Shown here: positions 1 through 7,728 of the stretch, one piece after another
Layout: each line of letters opens with the position of its first letter
How positions within the stretch are numbered: the stretch's first letter is position 1
Notes under the pieces: model-generated
The model's input: only the letters and a program-made list of their open reading frames with translations
What the model was told of the DNA's origin: nothing
Databases searched by the model: none
Assembly (NCBI RefSeq): GCF_004323735.1
Contig: NZ_CP036455.1
Span: forward strand, 5,265,101-5,329,100
Source of the DNA: Streptomonospora litoralis
GTDB lineage: Bacteria > Actinomycetota > Actinomycetes > Streptosporangiales > Streptosporangiaceae
Direction: 5' to 3'
DNA length: 64,000 nt
Program-made: the position numbers and the translations under genes

Positions 1-2
1 AG

Positions 3-491
3 GACATCATCGAAGCCTTTGCGGTCAACCTCTGCTTCGCCCTTGCGGCCGCGACAGCGTGCTTTTCGTTTCTGCGCCTGCGCCGGCAGCGGTGGGAGAC
101 GCCCGACCGCCACATCCTGAACCGCGGCGACGCTCAGAAGGTGTCCCTTCAGCTGCAGGCGACACTCGACGAACGCGCGATCGTGGACCGCAAAGAGCAG
201 GTGCTCAAGAGCGGGATGGAGGAGGCACTACGGCGGGCCCGCGGCGAGGGCGCCGCCGATCCGCCGGATCCGCCCTGGACTCCGGAGGAGCTAGGTGAAC
301 TCGACGCGGAGTTCGACGCGATCACCGAGCGGCTGCGGGAGCGGGAACGCGCGATCGACCACGCCACATGGCGGACCCGGCAGCGCAAGGAGGCGATGCT
401 GCGCGTCGCGGTCCGCGCCGAGTGGGTGTTCCTCGTCCTCTCTCTCATCTGCACGGTGATCGCCGGCTACTACGCCTACACGATGCCGTAG
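3..491 (+). CDS. Membrane-anchored coiled-coil protein, 5' end outside window
   Basis: The frame is open from the first full codon at position 3, so the start lies upstream of the window and about 162 residues are visible. A hydrophobic segment near the visible start (AVNLCFALAAATACFSFL) is followed by a charged helical middle rich in Glu and Arg and a second hydrophobic stretch close to the C-terminus (VFLVLSLICTVIAGYY). No family is recognised. It converges on the minus-strand secretion-like operon, and its layout (membrane segment, coiled coil, membrane segment) resembles the protein at 522-974, so it may belong to the same locus. A GTG at 141 could serve as an internal start but would drop the first membrane segment. 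Confidence 0.6.
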   Translation, partial: DIIEAFAVNLCFALAAATACFSFLRLRRQRWETPDRHILNRGDAQKVSLQLQATLDERAIVDRKEQVLKSGMEEALRRARGEGAADPPDPPWTPEELGELDAEFDAITERLRERERAIDHATWRTRQRKEAMLRVAVRAEWVFLVLSLICTVIAGYYAYTMP

Positions 492-521
492 GGGCCCGCG
501 GTCGCCTCTCGACGGGATGCG

Positions 522-974
522 TCACACGAGCAGCGCCGCGGCGACCGCCGCGAGCAGCACCAGCACGACGCAACCGAGCATGAAGGCCGCATCCAGCCAG
601 ACGGCCAGGCTCCGCAGCCGGGCTGCGCGATCGAGTCCGGCGGCCGTCTCGCTCTCGACCTCCTCGCCGCCGATGGCGAGTTCGGCGTCGACTCGGGCGA
701 GATCGCGGTCGAGCCGAGCCACGACGGCGCCCTTGTCCTCGGTCCCGCCGAGGATACGCGCCTCGGCGTCCTCCAGCAGTCCGCGCTTGGTGCGGTATGC
801 GCCGTAGCGCAGCTCCTGCATCCGTCTGGTCTGCTCCAACGGGAGGAGTATGGAGGGGTAGTCGTGCCGATGCGACCGGAAGCGCTCGAACGATTCCCGG
901 AACACGATTCCGCAGATGACGACGGCGATGCCGAGGAACGCCGCACCGACCGCTATCTGAACCGCCTCGTCCAT
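522..974 (-). CDS. Two-pass membrane protein with coiled-coil middle
   Basis: A 150-residue protein of unknown function. A membrane segment spans about residues 5-24, a charged helical region about 45-120, and a second strongly hydrophobic segment 127-150 ends the protein. ATG at 974 was chosen; a GTG two codons upstream (980) would overlap the preceding stop as GTGA, which suggests translational coupling to the gene at 977-1765. It is the last gene of the minus-strand secretion-like operon. No catalytic motif is visible; the layout fits an accessory inner-membrane component, which is an inference from position only. Confidence 0.6.
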   Translation of the reverse strand: MDEAVQIAVGAAFLGIAVVICGIVFRESFERFRSHRHDYPSILLPLEQTRRMQELRYGAYRTKRGLLEDAEARILGGTEDKGAVVARLDRDLARVDAELAIGGEEVESETAAGLDRAARLRSLAVWLDAAFMLGCVVLVLLAAVAAALLV

Positions 975-976
975 GG

Positions 977-1765
977 TCACAACCGCCTCGCGCTCTGGGT
1001 TCCCGGAGAGCGCGGCTTCTCCGCGCCCCTGGACCGGCGGGCCGTCGCCGGATCCAGCCTCCGTGGCAGTCCCGGGTTCATGTGCACCGCCTGGCGGAAC
1101 CTCCGATCCGAGGTCTGCTCCGCCCGCGGGAGCAACTCTCCGCCTTCGGCGTTCGCCTTGACTCTCCGGTAAAGGCCCTTCTCGTCGATACCCCGGTCGT
1201 CGAGCGCGGCGTTCATCCTGTCGGCGTCCTCGCGGGTGAACCCGATCGGGTCCGTCTCTCCGCTGGGCACGCCGCTTTCGCGACACGCCCGCCGAGCGTC
1301 CTCCATCGACGTCAGTGCCGTATAGAGCTGGTGCGCATTGCGCCGCTTGCGGGGCGATGCGGACCTTCGGTCGAGGAACACCAGCGCGCCGTCCCGGTAC
1401 GCGACCCACCCCGCCCTTCCAAGCCGATCGAGCAGCGCCGCCCGCCGGTTGTCGAAGGCGTCGAACGACTGGCGCGAACGCTTCGCCGACGCGTCCGCGG
1501 ACTCCTTCATCTCCAGCACCGATACGGCGCTGCGCCGGAGCGTGCCGTTCATTCTCGCCCGGCGCGCGTCCTCTCTCGCTCGGGGGAGGTTCGCCTCCGC
1601 TTCGAGCACCAGATTGTTGGAGTCGAAGCGCCTCAGCCTCGCCTCGCTGCGGGCACGGCTGATCGCCGCCCTCCCACCGCGGATGACGCGCCTGACGGCC
1701 AATGCGGCCATCACTCCGGCGAAGAGGCAGACGCCGGCGAGCAGCAGTCCCCCGTACACTCCCAT
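977..1765 (-). CDS. Hypothetical protein with N-terminal membrane anchor
   Basis: 262 residues. One hydrophobic segment at about residues 4-25 is followed by a long basic, Arg-rich helical domain; the rest is hydrophilic and probably cytoplasmic. No known domain is recognised. ATG at 1765. The stop codon abuts or overlaps the start of the next gene, and the gene shares strand and spacing with the coupling-protein and VirB4-like genes upstream, so it is most likely co-transcribed. Function unknown; a structural or cytoplasmic accessory role in the secretion-like machine is only an inference. Confidence 0.55.
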   Translation of the reverse strand: MGVYGGLLLAGVCLFAGVMAALAVRRVIRGGRAAISRARSEARLRRFDSNNLVLEAEANLPRAREDARRARMNGTLRRSAVSVLEMKESADASAKRSRQSFDAFDNRRAALLDRLGRAGWVAYRDGALVFLDRRSASPRKRRNAHQLYTALTSMEDARRACRESGVPSGETDPIGFTREDADRMNAALDDRGIDEKGLYRRVKANAEGGELLPRAEQTSDRRFRQAVHMNPGLPRRLDPATARRSRGAEKPRSPGTQSARRL

Positions 1766-1794
1766 AGCGGTCTCTTCCCGCGTTTCGCGTCCGT

Positions 1795-2148
1795 CTAGTG
1801 GGAACCGGGACTCGCGACGCCCGACGAGTCGAGCACCGTCCGGACATAGTGCGCGGTCTCGTCGAACGCGGCAGCGCGCTCCTCAGCGGTCATGCCGTCG
1901 GCGTCCGGTGCGGAGCGCGTCCCCGGCCCGGCGGCATCCGACAGCAGATTCCGCCATGCCAGGAACGCGCCTTCGCATCCACCCAGCTCTCCCCATCGCT
2001 CCAGCTGGGCCGTGGAGCGCGCCTCCAGAACCGTCCACCCCTCCTGCCAACCCCGGTAGGCGCGGTGCGCGACGAGATGTCTGCTCAGCGCCCACCGGAG
2101 TGCGGCCAGGATCACGGCCCCGAGCGCGATCCCCCAGACGAACGCCAT
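1795..2148 (-). CDS. Small hypothetical membrane-anchored protein
   Basis: 117 residues with an N-terminal hydrophobic helix (about residues 2-19) and a Trp/Glu-rich soluble part. ATG at 2148 lies two bases after the stop of the preceding gene; an upstream extension of the frame would overlap that gene deeply, so the short form is preferred. Not recognised as a known family. Its location inside the tail of the minus-strand secretion-like operon is the only clue to its role. Confidence 0.5.
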   Translation of the reverse strand: MAFVWGIALGAVILAALRWALSRHLVAHRAYRGWQEGWTVLEARSTAQLERWGELGGCEGAFLAWRNLLSDAAGPGTRSAPDADGMTAEERAAAFDETAHYVRTVLDSSGVASPGSH

Positions 2149-2150
2149 GG

Positions 2151-2738
2151 TCAGCCCCTCTTCCCTCGCCGGGATGCGATGTCCGCGGCCCCGGGCGCAG
2201 GCCCTCGGTCCCGCCGTCCGCGGCCGCCCGGAACGGCCGTACCCACCCTGCTGTTCCGGGCGTTCGGTTCCCGGGCGAACGGGTCCGGCACCCGGGCCAC
2301 GATCCGCGCCGCGCCCCCGGGTGCGCGGCCGAGCGGGCCCACCGTGCGCCCGAGGCCGCGCCATGCGGCACCGATGCCCCGGGGCGGACCGAGCAGCGTG
2401 TCGGCCGCCTGCTCCGCGTCCGCGAGCGACTCACCGAACCCCTGGACGTGTTTCGCGCGGGTCGCGGCGTCCTGCGCCGCGTTCTCGGCGTTCTCCCGGG
2501 CGCTTTGCACCTGCTTGGTCCAGGGACGGTCGGCTGCCCGGAACGTCTCGCCGAGCAGTGTCAAGAACCGGTATTCGATCACATCGGGGGTGCTCTGCGC
2601 CTTCAACCGGTAATCGACCGCCCGTCCGTGCAGTTCGTCGTTCTCCGGACGCCCGGACCAGCGGGCCCAGATCGCCCCGGCGGCCATCGCGAGCGCGGAC
2701 GCGGAGAGAAGGAAGCCGAGCAGCTCTATACCCGTCAC
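2151..2738 (-). CDS. Hypothetical protein with N-terminal membrane segment
   Basis: 195 residues, beginning with a GTG at 2738 preceded by a good Shine-Dalgarno (GGAGG, about 4 bases away). Residues 4-26 are hydrophobic; residues 40-110 look helical and charged; the C-terminal third is Arg/Gly/Pro-rich and probably disordered. No recognised domain. Spacing of two bases to the next gene indicates the same transcript. Roughly 160 bases separate it from the upstream DUF4913 gene, so a separate promoter is possible. Confidence 0.55.
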   Translation of the reverse strand: MTGIELLGFLLSASALAMAAGAIWARWSGRPENDELHGRAVDYRLKAQSTPDVIEYRFLTLLGETFRAADRPWTKQVQSARENAENAAQDAATRAKHVQGFGESLADAEQAADTLLGPPRGIGAAWRGLGRTVGPLGRAPGGAARIVARVPDPFAREPNARNSRVGTAVPGGRGRRDRGPAPGAADIASRRGKRG

Positions 2739-2904
2739 CGCGCCTCCGCCTGCGCATCCCCGCCGGAACCCACGTATTTCTACAATCCGACGGAGACGGG
2801 CGCGGCGACGCCGGGTTTCGAGCGGCTTAAATACGCGCGAACCCCGCCCGATCCGGGCTGTGGCACGCCCGGCGCCGGAAGAGCCGGCGCTGACTACCGC
2901 GGCG

Positions 2905-3450
2905 TCACCACTCGTCCTCGAACCAGCCCTGGGGCGCGGGCTCCACCGGCAGCGGCCGGGGCGCCTGGTGGCGCCGGGAGGTGCATTCGCGGAACGGTCC
3001 GGTGTCGCCGAGCAGGATGTTCAGCTGGAAGTCCAGGTGGTCGCGGTACCACACGGCCATGCCCGTGCCCGGCTCCCAGCGCAGCACCTCCCAGGCGTGC
3101 CAGAGGGCCTGGAAACGCGAAACCGCCTCGGGGTGGCGCCACCACTCCTTGCACCAGCGGAACTGACCGCCCTCCGGACGGATGTAGACCGGGACGAACC
3201 GGTAACGGACGAACTCCTCGACGTTCTTGAAAACGGGCTGCGGCGTCGCCTCGTCGGCGCCCTCCTCGTCCGGGTCCTCCTCCAGCGCGGCCACCGCCTC
3301 GGCGACACCGGGCGACTCCGCCGCCGGCGCCCGCCCGTCCCCGCCGCCGTCCCGCGCGCCCCCGCGCTCCTCGGCCGCGGAGCCGCCGGACCCCGGTCCG
3401 CTCCCCTCCTCGTCGGCGCTTGCGGCGCGCTCGATCCCGTCTGCCGTCAT
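2905..3450 (-). CDS. DUF4913 family protein
   Basis: 181 residues. The N-terminal 70 residues are acidic and low-complexity (Gly, Ala, Glu, Asp); the C-terminal half carries the DUF4913 signature: an aromatic-rich domain with FRWCKEWWRHPEA, a LWHAWE block and a WYRDHLDFQ block (about residues 100-150). DUF4913 proteins are usually found in actinobacterial conjugative or plasmid-like regions near coupling proteins; their biochemical role is unknown. ATG at 3450. Here it follows the secretion-like genes, which matches the usual context. Family assignment is from motif memory, not a database search. Confidence 0.75.
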   Translation of the reverse strand: MTADGIERAASADEEGSGPGSGGSAAEERGGARDGGGDGRAPAAESPGVAEAVAALEEDPDEEGADEATPQPVFKNVEEFVRYRFVPVYIRPEGGQFRWCKEWWRHPEAVSRFQALWHAWEVLRWEPGTGMAVWYRDHLDFQLNILLGDTGPFRECTSRRHQAPRPLPVEPAPQGWFEDEW

Positions 3451-3510
3451 CGCGTTCGGGCCCTTCCTCGTTCGTGGTCGTGTCGTGCCTGCCGGATACG
3501 GGTGCGCGCG

Positions 3511-5217
3511 TCAGCGCCGCTGCGCTGTCCGCTGCTCCCGCCGCCGGGTTTCGCGGCTCCGCGTCGTCTGCACACTGACGATGCGGCTCCGTCCGCGCCG
3601 CGTCAGACTCCCCCGCGCGGCCGGCCAGGAGTTCGCAGCGTTCGGCAGCCGGGAATCCGCGGGGAGCGGCGGCCGCGCATGCCCGGCGGGACGCGCCGTG
3701 TAGGTGCCGCGGTCGGGCGCCCCGGCCCGGTCCGGACGCGGGCCGCGGACGGGCGCGGGCGTGCGCCGGGGGTCGTCGAAGAGTCCGCCCGGGTCACCGC
3801 GCCCGCGGGGGCCGCTGCGCCCGGCGGACTCGCCGTCGCGGCGCTGCGCCGCGAACATCTCCTCCGCCTCGGGTCTCGCGGCGTGCTCCTGGCGTGGACG
3901 CAGCGTGCCCGCCGACGACTCGAACCCGGCGCGGGCGTACCCCCTGCCCAACTGCGCGGCGTCGGCGGGCAGCCGGCCCTCCTCGGGGACACGGGACGCC
4001 TGGGCTTCTTCATGCCGCGGCGCCCGGTCGGCACCCCCATCGGGGGTGTCGGGGCCGGGGTAGGCGGCCTGCAGCCGCCGGAAGCCGGCGGACCGGTCGC
4101 GCGGATCGCTGTTCACCGGATGGCCGCGCAGGTCGTCGAGTGCGTCGAGTGCGGCGTCGCCGGCACCGGTCTGGGCCCCCCGGCGCTCCTCCGTCTCGCG
4201 GCGCCGACTGTAGGCCGCGGCGAAGCCGGGCACGCCCTGCTTCGCGTTGTCGACCGCGGTGAGCAGATGCTCCACCGGAAGGGCGCCGTCCTTCACCGCT
4301 GCCTGGATCGACTCCAGCGCGTCGTGCAGCCTGCCGAGGTCCGCCCGCTTGTCGATGAACCACGGCAGGGCCTTGGTCCAGTACTCCTCCATGGACGGCA
4401 CGGCGCGCTGGTCCGCTGTCCCGCTCGCGCGCGCCACGGCGCCGGGCTTGTCGAGATCGGCGGATTCGGTGTCGCCGGTCCAGCTCGGATCGCCCGCCAT
4501 GCCGCGCTCTAGCGCGGCCATCAGCTGCGGGTGCTTCTCCGCGAGCATCCCCGCCAACCGCTTCTGCGCGTCGCGGGCCTCACCCTGGCCGGACATTGCG
4601 GCGCTGAGCCAGGCGACGGCGAGGTCCCGCGGCAGCATGCGGCGGAGGTCCCCGCCGTCGAGGGCGCGGCGCCAATGCTGCTCGGGCGGCAGTTCGCCGC
4701 CGGGGCTCTTCTCCTGCAGACCGGCACGCGCCGTCTGCTGCAGCCGCTGTGCGCGCGGCTCTTCGTGCAGCACCTGCTGCAGCGTCGCGAAGTCGGCCCG
4801 GGCCTGCACCCGGCGGATGCGGTCGAGGGCGACTCCCGGCAGTTCCCGAGCCGCACGGCCGGCGTCGGCCTGCCGCACCAGCTCCACCCCGGCGAAGACC
4901 ACCTCCGAGGGGCGTCCCAGGTGCTCGTCGGCGCACAGGGGCGCCTGCCCGCGCTCACTCGCGGGCCTGCGCCCGAGATGGAAGTAGAGCGCAGCGGTGC
5001 GCAGTTGACCGGCGCTGCTCATGCCCTGTCGGCCGATCGGGGCCCGCATGGCGGCGTGCAGCAGCGCCTCGACGATGTCCCGGCCGGCGTCTCCCGAGAC
5101 GCCGCTCCCACCGTCGCGGCCGCCGGCTCCGGGCACGCGCGCCCGGGTGCGCCGCCTGATGCGGGCGGCGTCGTCGTCCAGGAGGGGGGTGGCCGCGTCC
5201 TGCTGACGTATTTCCAT
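3511..5217 (-). CDS. Large hypothetical protein with disordered C-terminus
   Basis: 568 residues, ATG at 5217 with a strong ribosome site (GGAGGAGC) just upstream. Residues 40-400 appear largely helical, with repeated Ala/Leu/Glu patterns; residues 400-568 are Arg/Pro/Gly/Glu-rich and probably disordered. No membrane segment, nucleotide-binding motif or catalytic signature is visible. It sits in the secretion-like operon between the 309-residue hypothetical protein and the DUF4913 protein. A cytoplasmic substrate, chaperone or relaxosome-like accessory role is possible but unsupported. No relaxase HUH motif was found. Confidence 0.6.
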   Translation of the reverse strand: MEIRQQDAATPLLDDDAARIRRRTRARVPGAGGRDGGSGVSGDAGRDIVEALLHAAMRAPIGRQGMSSAGQLRTAALYFHLGRRPASERGQAPLCADEHLGRPSEVVFAGVELVRQADAGRAARELPGVALDRIRRVQARADFATLQQVLHEEPRAQRLQQTARAGLQEKSPGGELPPEQHWRRALDGGDLRRMLPRDLAVAWLSAAMSGQGEARDAQKRLAGMLAEKHPQLMAALERGMAGDPSWTGDTESADLDKPGAVARASGTADQRAVPSMEEYWTKALPWFIDKRADLGRLHDALESIQAAVKDGALPVEHLLTAVDNAKQGVPGFAAAYSRRRETEERRGAQTGAGDAALDALDDLRGHPVNSDPRDRSAGFRRLQAAYPGPDTPDGGADRAPRHEEAQASRVPEEGRLPADAAQLGRGYARAGFESSAGTLRPRQEHAARPEAEEMFAAQRRDGESAGRSGPRGRGDPGGLFDDPRRTPAPVRGPRPDRAGAPDRGTYTARPAGHARPPLPADSRLPNAANSWPAARGSLTRRGRSRIVSVQTTRSRETRRREQRTAQRR

Positions 5218-5307
5218 TCGCTCCTCCGATATCGCCTGTATACGGGGCCGGCGGGGCCCCCGGGCGAACCTTTGCGGTCCCGTCGGCCGACCGCTGCGGG
5301 GCGCTGC

Positions 5308-6237
5308 TCACCGCCCCCGGTTTCGGCGCCCGCGTCGGAACCGGGGACGCCGGGGATCGGCGGAGGCGACCGATGGTGCGCCGCCGAAGCGGCGCCGCCT
5401 CGCGTCTTCTCCGGTCGACTTCTCGTGCAGGTGCAGCTCGACCTGGTCGGCGAGGACGGGGGTGGCGGTGCGCGCCACCTCGGCCCGGGTCGGCGGCCTG
5501 CCGCCGCCACCCGTCGAAATCTCGGGCGGGGTCAGGCCCGCGAGGCTGAAGCGCACCCGGTCGGCGGCCTCGTCCGCGGAAAGGGCGAGCACCGCCCGCC
5601 TCAGGCGCCATCTGGCGAACGGGCGGTAGCGGGGCGTCCCCCAGAGCCGCTGCAGGCGCGCGTAGGCGTCGTAGCGCCGCCGCAGGTGGCGCTCACGGTA
5701 CGCGGCCATCCGGCGACGGGCCTCTTCCGCCACCGCCGGCATGTCGGTATTCCACAGGTGGTCCGCGATGTCCAGATACGTCGCGGTTCCTTCGGGGTCG
5801 TGCGCGCTCTCGTGTTTGTCGGCTCCTGGGGCCCCCAGCGGCTCGAAGGACTCGAACCGCCGGCGCTCCTGCGACCGGTGCGCCCAGAAGAGCTCCCGCT
5901 CGGCCGTGCTGCGGTAACTCCTCTCCCAGCGGCGCAGCGCATGCGCCGCCTCGCCGCGCCCGCCCTTGTTCAGGTGCTCGACCGCGTCCCAGAGCCGCCG
6001 ATCGGCGGCGTAGTCGACCATCCCGCGCAGGTCGGGGGTCTCGGCCCGGTCCTCGGCGGGATCGATCGGAGGTGGCTCGTAGGGCGGGTCCGGACGCGGG
6101 CCGCGACCCTCGCGCGACCGCGCGGCCACCCGCAACACGTTCATGCGCCAGCGCTCCAGGAGCGCTCCGCTGAACCACCCCCGCGGCATCCCGAACGGGT
6201 TCTCCCCATCGCCGTAGAACCGCTCACGGTGATCCAT
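5308..6237 (-). CDS. Hypothetical protein, Arg/Trp-rich
   Basis: 309 residues, ATG at 6237 after a clear GAGGGAGGA ribosome site. The protein is hydrophilic, rich in Arg, Glu and Trp, with likely helical hairpins between residues 70 and 215 and an Arg-rich tail. No membrane segment and no recognised domain. Co-directional with the coupling-protein gene upstream. It could be a cytoplasmic partner of the secretion ATPases; that is inference from position. Confidence 0.55.
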   Translation of the reverse strand: MDHRERFYGDGENPFGMPRGWFSGALLERWRMNVLRVAARSREGRGPRPDPPYEPPPIDPAEDRAETPDLRGMVDYAADRRLWDAVEHLNKGGRGEAAHALRRWERSYRSTAERELFWAHRSQERRRFESFEPLGAPGADKHESAHDPEGTATYLDIADHLWNTDMPAVAEEARRRMAAYRERHLRRRYDAYARLQRLWGTPRYRPFARWRLRRAVLALSADEAADRVRFSLAGLTPPEISTGGGGRPPTRAEVARTATPVLADQVELHLHEKSTGEDARRRRFGGAPSVASADPRRPRFRRGRRNRGR

Positions 6238-6324
6238 CGTTCCTCCCTCGAATACGGAGATCCCACGCCGGCGCTGCGAAGTGGCCGCGAGCCGACGAAA
6301 GCGGAGGCGTTCGTCCGTGCACGG

Positions 6325-7719
6325 CTACCGGCCCCTCCCCCGCATCCGGGGCCGCGGCAATCGGGGACGCCGGTCGGGGCGAGCGGTAGGCGTGTGCCCG
6401 CGCTCCCGCCGCCGCCTGCTCGGCAGGGGCGCAGACACAGACACAGACACAGGCACCTTCGACGCATCGGGAGCCGGGCCGCGTCCGGTGTCCGCGGCAT
6501 GGGCCGCGGGCCTTTCCGGCGCCCGACGGCGACCGCCGGCCGCGGGTGCCGCGAAATCCGCGTGCGCCGCGTCCACCGCCGCGCGGAACCGCCGCACGGC
6601 CGCGGTGTGCTGCCCATACGCCGTGTCCAACGACTGTGTGACGAACCTGCGCGCCTCTTTGCCGGCCCTGCGCCGATGGGGCATGAAGTCGTCGCGGAGC
6701 TCTTCGAGCCTGGCCAGACGGCTCGCGTGGTCCTGGGCGCCGCTCCCCCGGGACACCCCGTCGCCCACGTAGGCGGCGTGCGCCCGCTCGATCGTGTCGA
6801 CGGCTGCCCGCCGTCGCTGTTCGACGCCGTGCAACTCGGTCCGCGCGGCCGCCTGCGCGGCGCGCACCAGCCGATCGCCTTCGTTGCGGGCCTTGCGCCG
6901 CAGCTTGCCGGCCTTGCGCTCCGCGGACCGGAAGTCGCTCCTTCGGCGTCGTTCCGCGGCTGCGACGGCCTCCGGATCGCCTTTTCCGCGGGCGGCACGC
7001 AGGTACCCGGCGGAGCTGGTCTCCACTGCGCGTTCGAGAGCCCGGCGGCGGCTCTGCGCCCGCGCCAGCAGCTCCGCGCGCCTACCCTCCGCGGCGGAGA
7101 CACCCGCGCGTGCGGCCGTGCGCTCGGCCCGCGCGCTCTGCTCGACGCGGGCAAGGGCACGGTCGCGTACGCCGCCGGCCCACTGGGGCCCCTCGTCCTT
7201 CAGTACGGCCACGTGGCGCCGCACTGCGCCGCCGAGGGTCCGGCCGCGCAGGAATCCCGCGACGGAGGGGGCCCGGCGGGCCGCGCCCAGCAGGACGCCC
7301 GCCGTGGTCCGCGCCATGTCCACCAGTGTCCGGCGGACGATGTCCAAAAGCGACAGCACCCAGCCGACCATCCGCGCGATCGAGCGCAGCGCCTCGACGA
7401 CGGCCTCGGCGTACTCGCCGGAGCGCGCGGACACCGGGGGCGAACCCGCGTCCAGCGATCCCCGCGGCACGCCGCCGCCGGTGCGCCGCGTACCGCCCTC
7501 GGCGCCGAGCGTGCCCCCCGGCGGGGAGCCGGACCGCTGCGGGGCGTCGCCCACAGCTTCGTCCTGCCGGTTCGAGCCGCCGCGGCCCGTCGGCTCGGCA
7601 CCGCGCCCGCCGGCCCCTTGGGCCTCCCGTTCCGATCCGCCGCCCGCCCGGCGCGCGGGACCGCCGCCCCGGCGTGCGGCCACGGGCGGAGGCGGGCCCG
7701 GTCTGCGGGTTTCGGCCAC
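6325..7719 (-). CDS. Coiled-coil protein next to the coupling protein
   Basis: 464 residues starting at a GTG (7719) with a GGAG site upstream. The N-terminal 95 residues are Pro/Gly/Arg-rich; residues about 100-135 contain a moderately hydrophobic helix; residues 180-390 form a long Arg/Ala/Glu coiled-coil region. Near the C-terminus a hexanucleotide repeat (about 6431-6451) encodes an alternating Val-Ser run. The stop lies near an intergenic strip before the 309-residue gene; its start follows the stop of the coupling protein by nine bases. No known family. Probably a structural or DNA-binding accessory component. Confidence 0.55.
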   Translation of the reverse strand: MAETRRPGPPPPVAARRGGGPARRAGGGSEREAQGAGGRGAEPTGRGGSNRQDEAVGDAPQRSGSPPGGTLGAEGGTRRTGGGVPRGSLDAGSPPVSARSGEYAEAVVEALRSIARMVGWVLSLLDIVRRTLVDMARTTAGVLLGAARRAPSVAGFLRGRTLGGAVRRHVAVLKDEGPQWAGGVRDRALARVEQSARAERTAARAGVSAAEGRRAELLARAQSRRRALERAVETSSAGYLRAARGKGDPEAVAAAERRRRSDFRSAERKAGKLRRKARNEGDRLVRAAQAAARTELHGVEQRRRAAVDTIERAHAAYVGDGVSRGSGAQDHASRLARLEELRDDFMPHRRRAGKEARRFVTQSLDTAYGQHTAAVRRFRAAVDAAHADFAAPAAGGRRRAPERPAAHAADTGRGPAPDASKVPVSVSVSAPLPSRRRRERGHTPTARPDRRPRLPRPRMRGRGR

Positions 7720-7728
7720 GGTCGGCTC

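Noticed and set aside
3511-7719. A relaxase hidden among the large hypothetical proteins
   Set aside because: No HUH histidine triad, MobA-type or rolling-circle motif could be found in the three proteins; their composition is coiled-coil or disordered.
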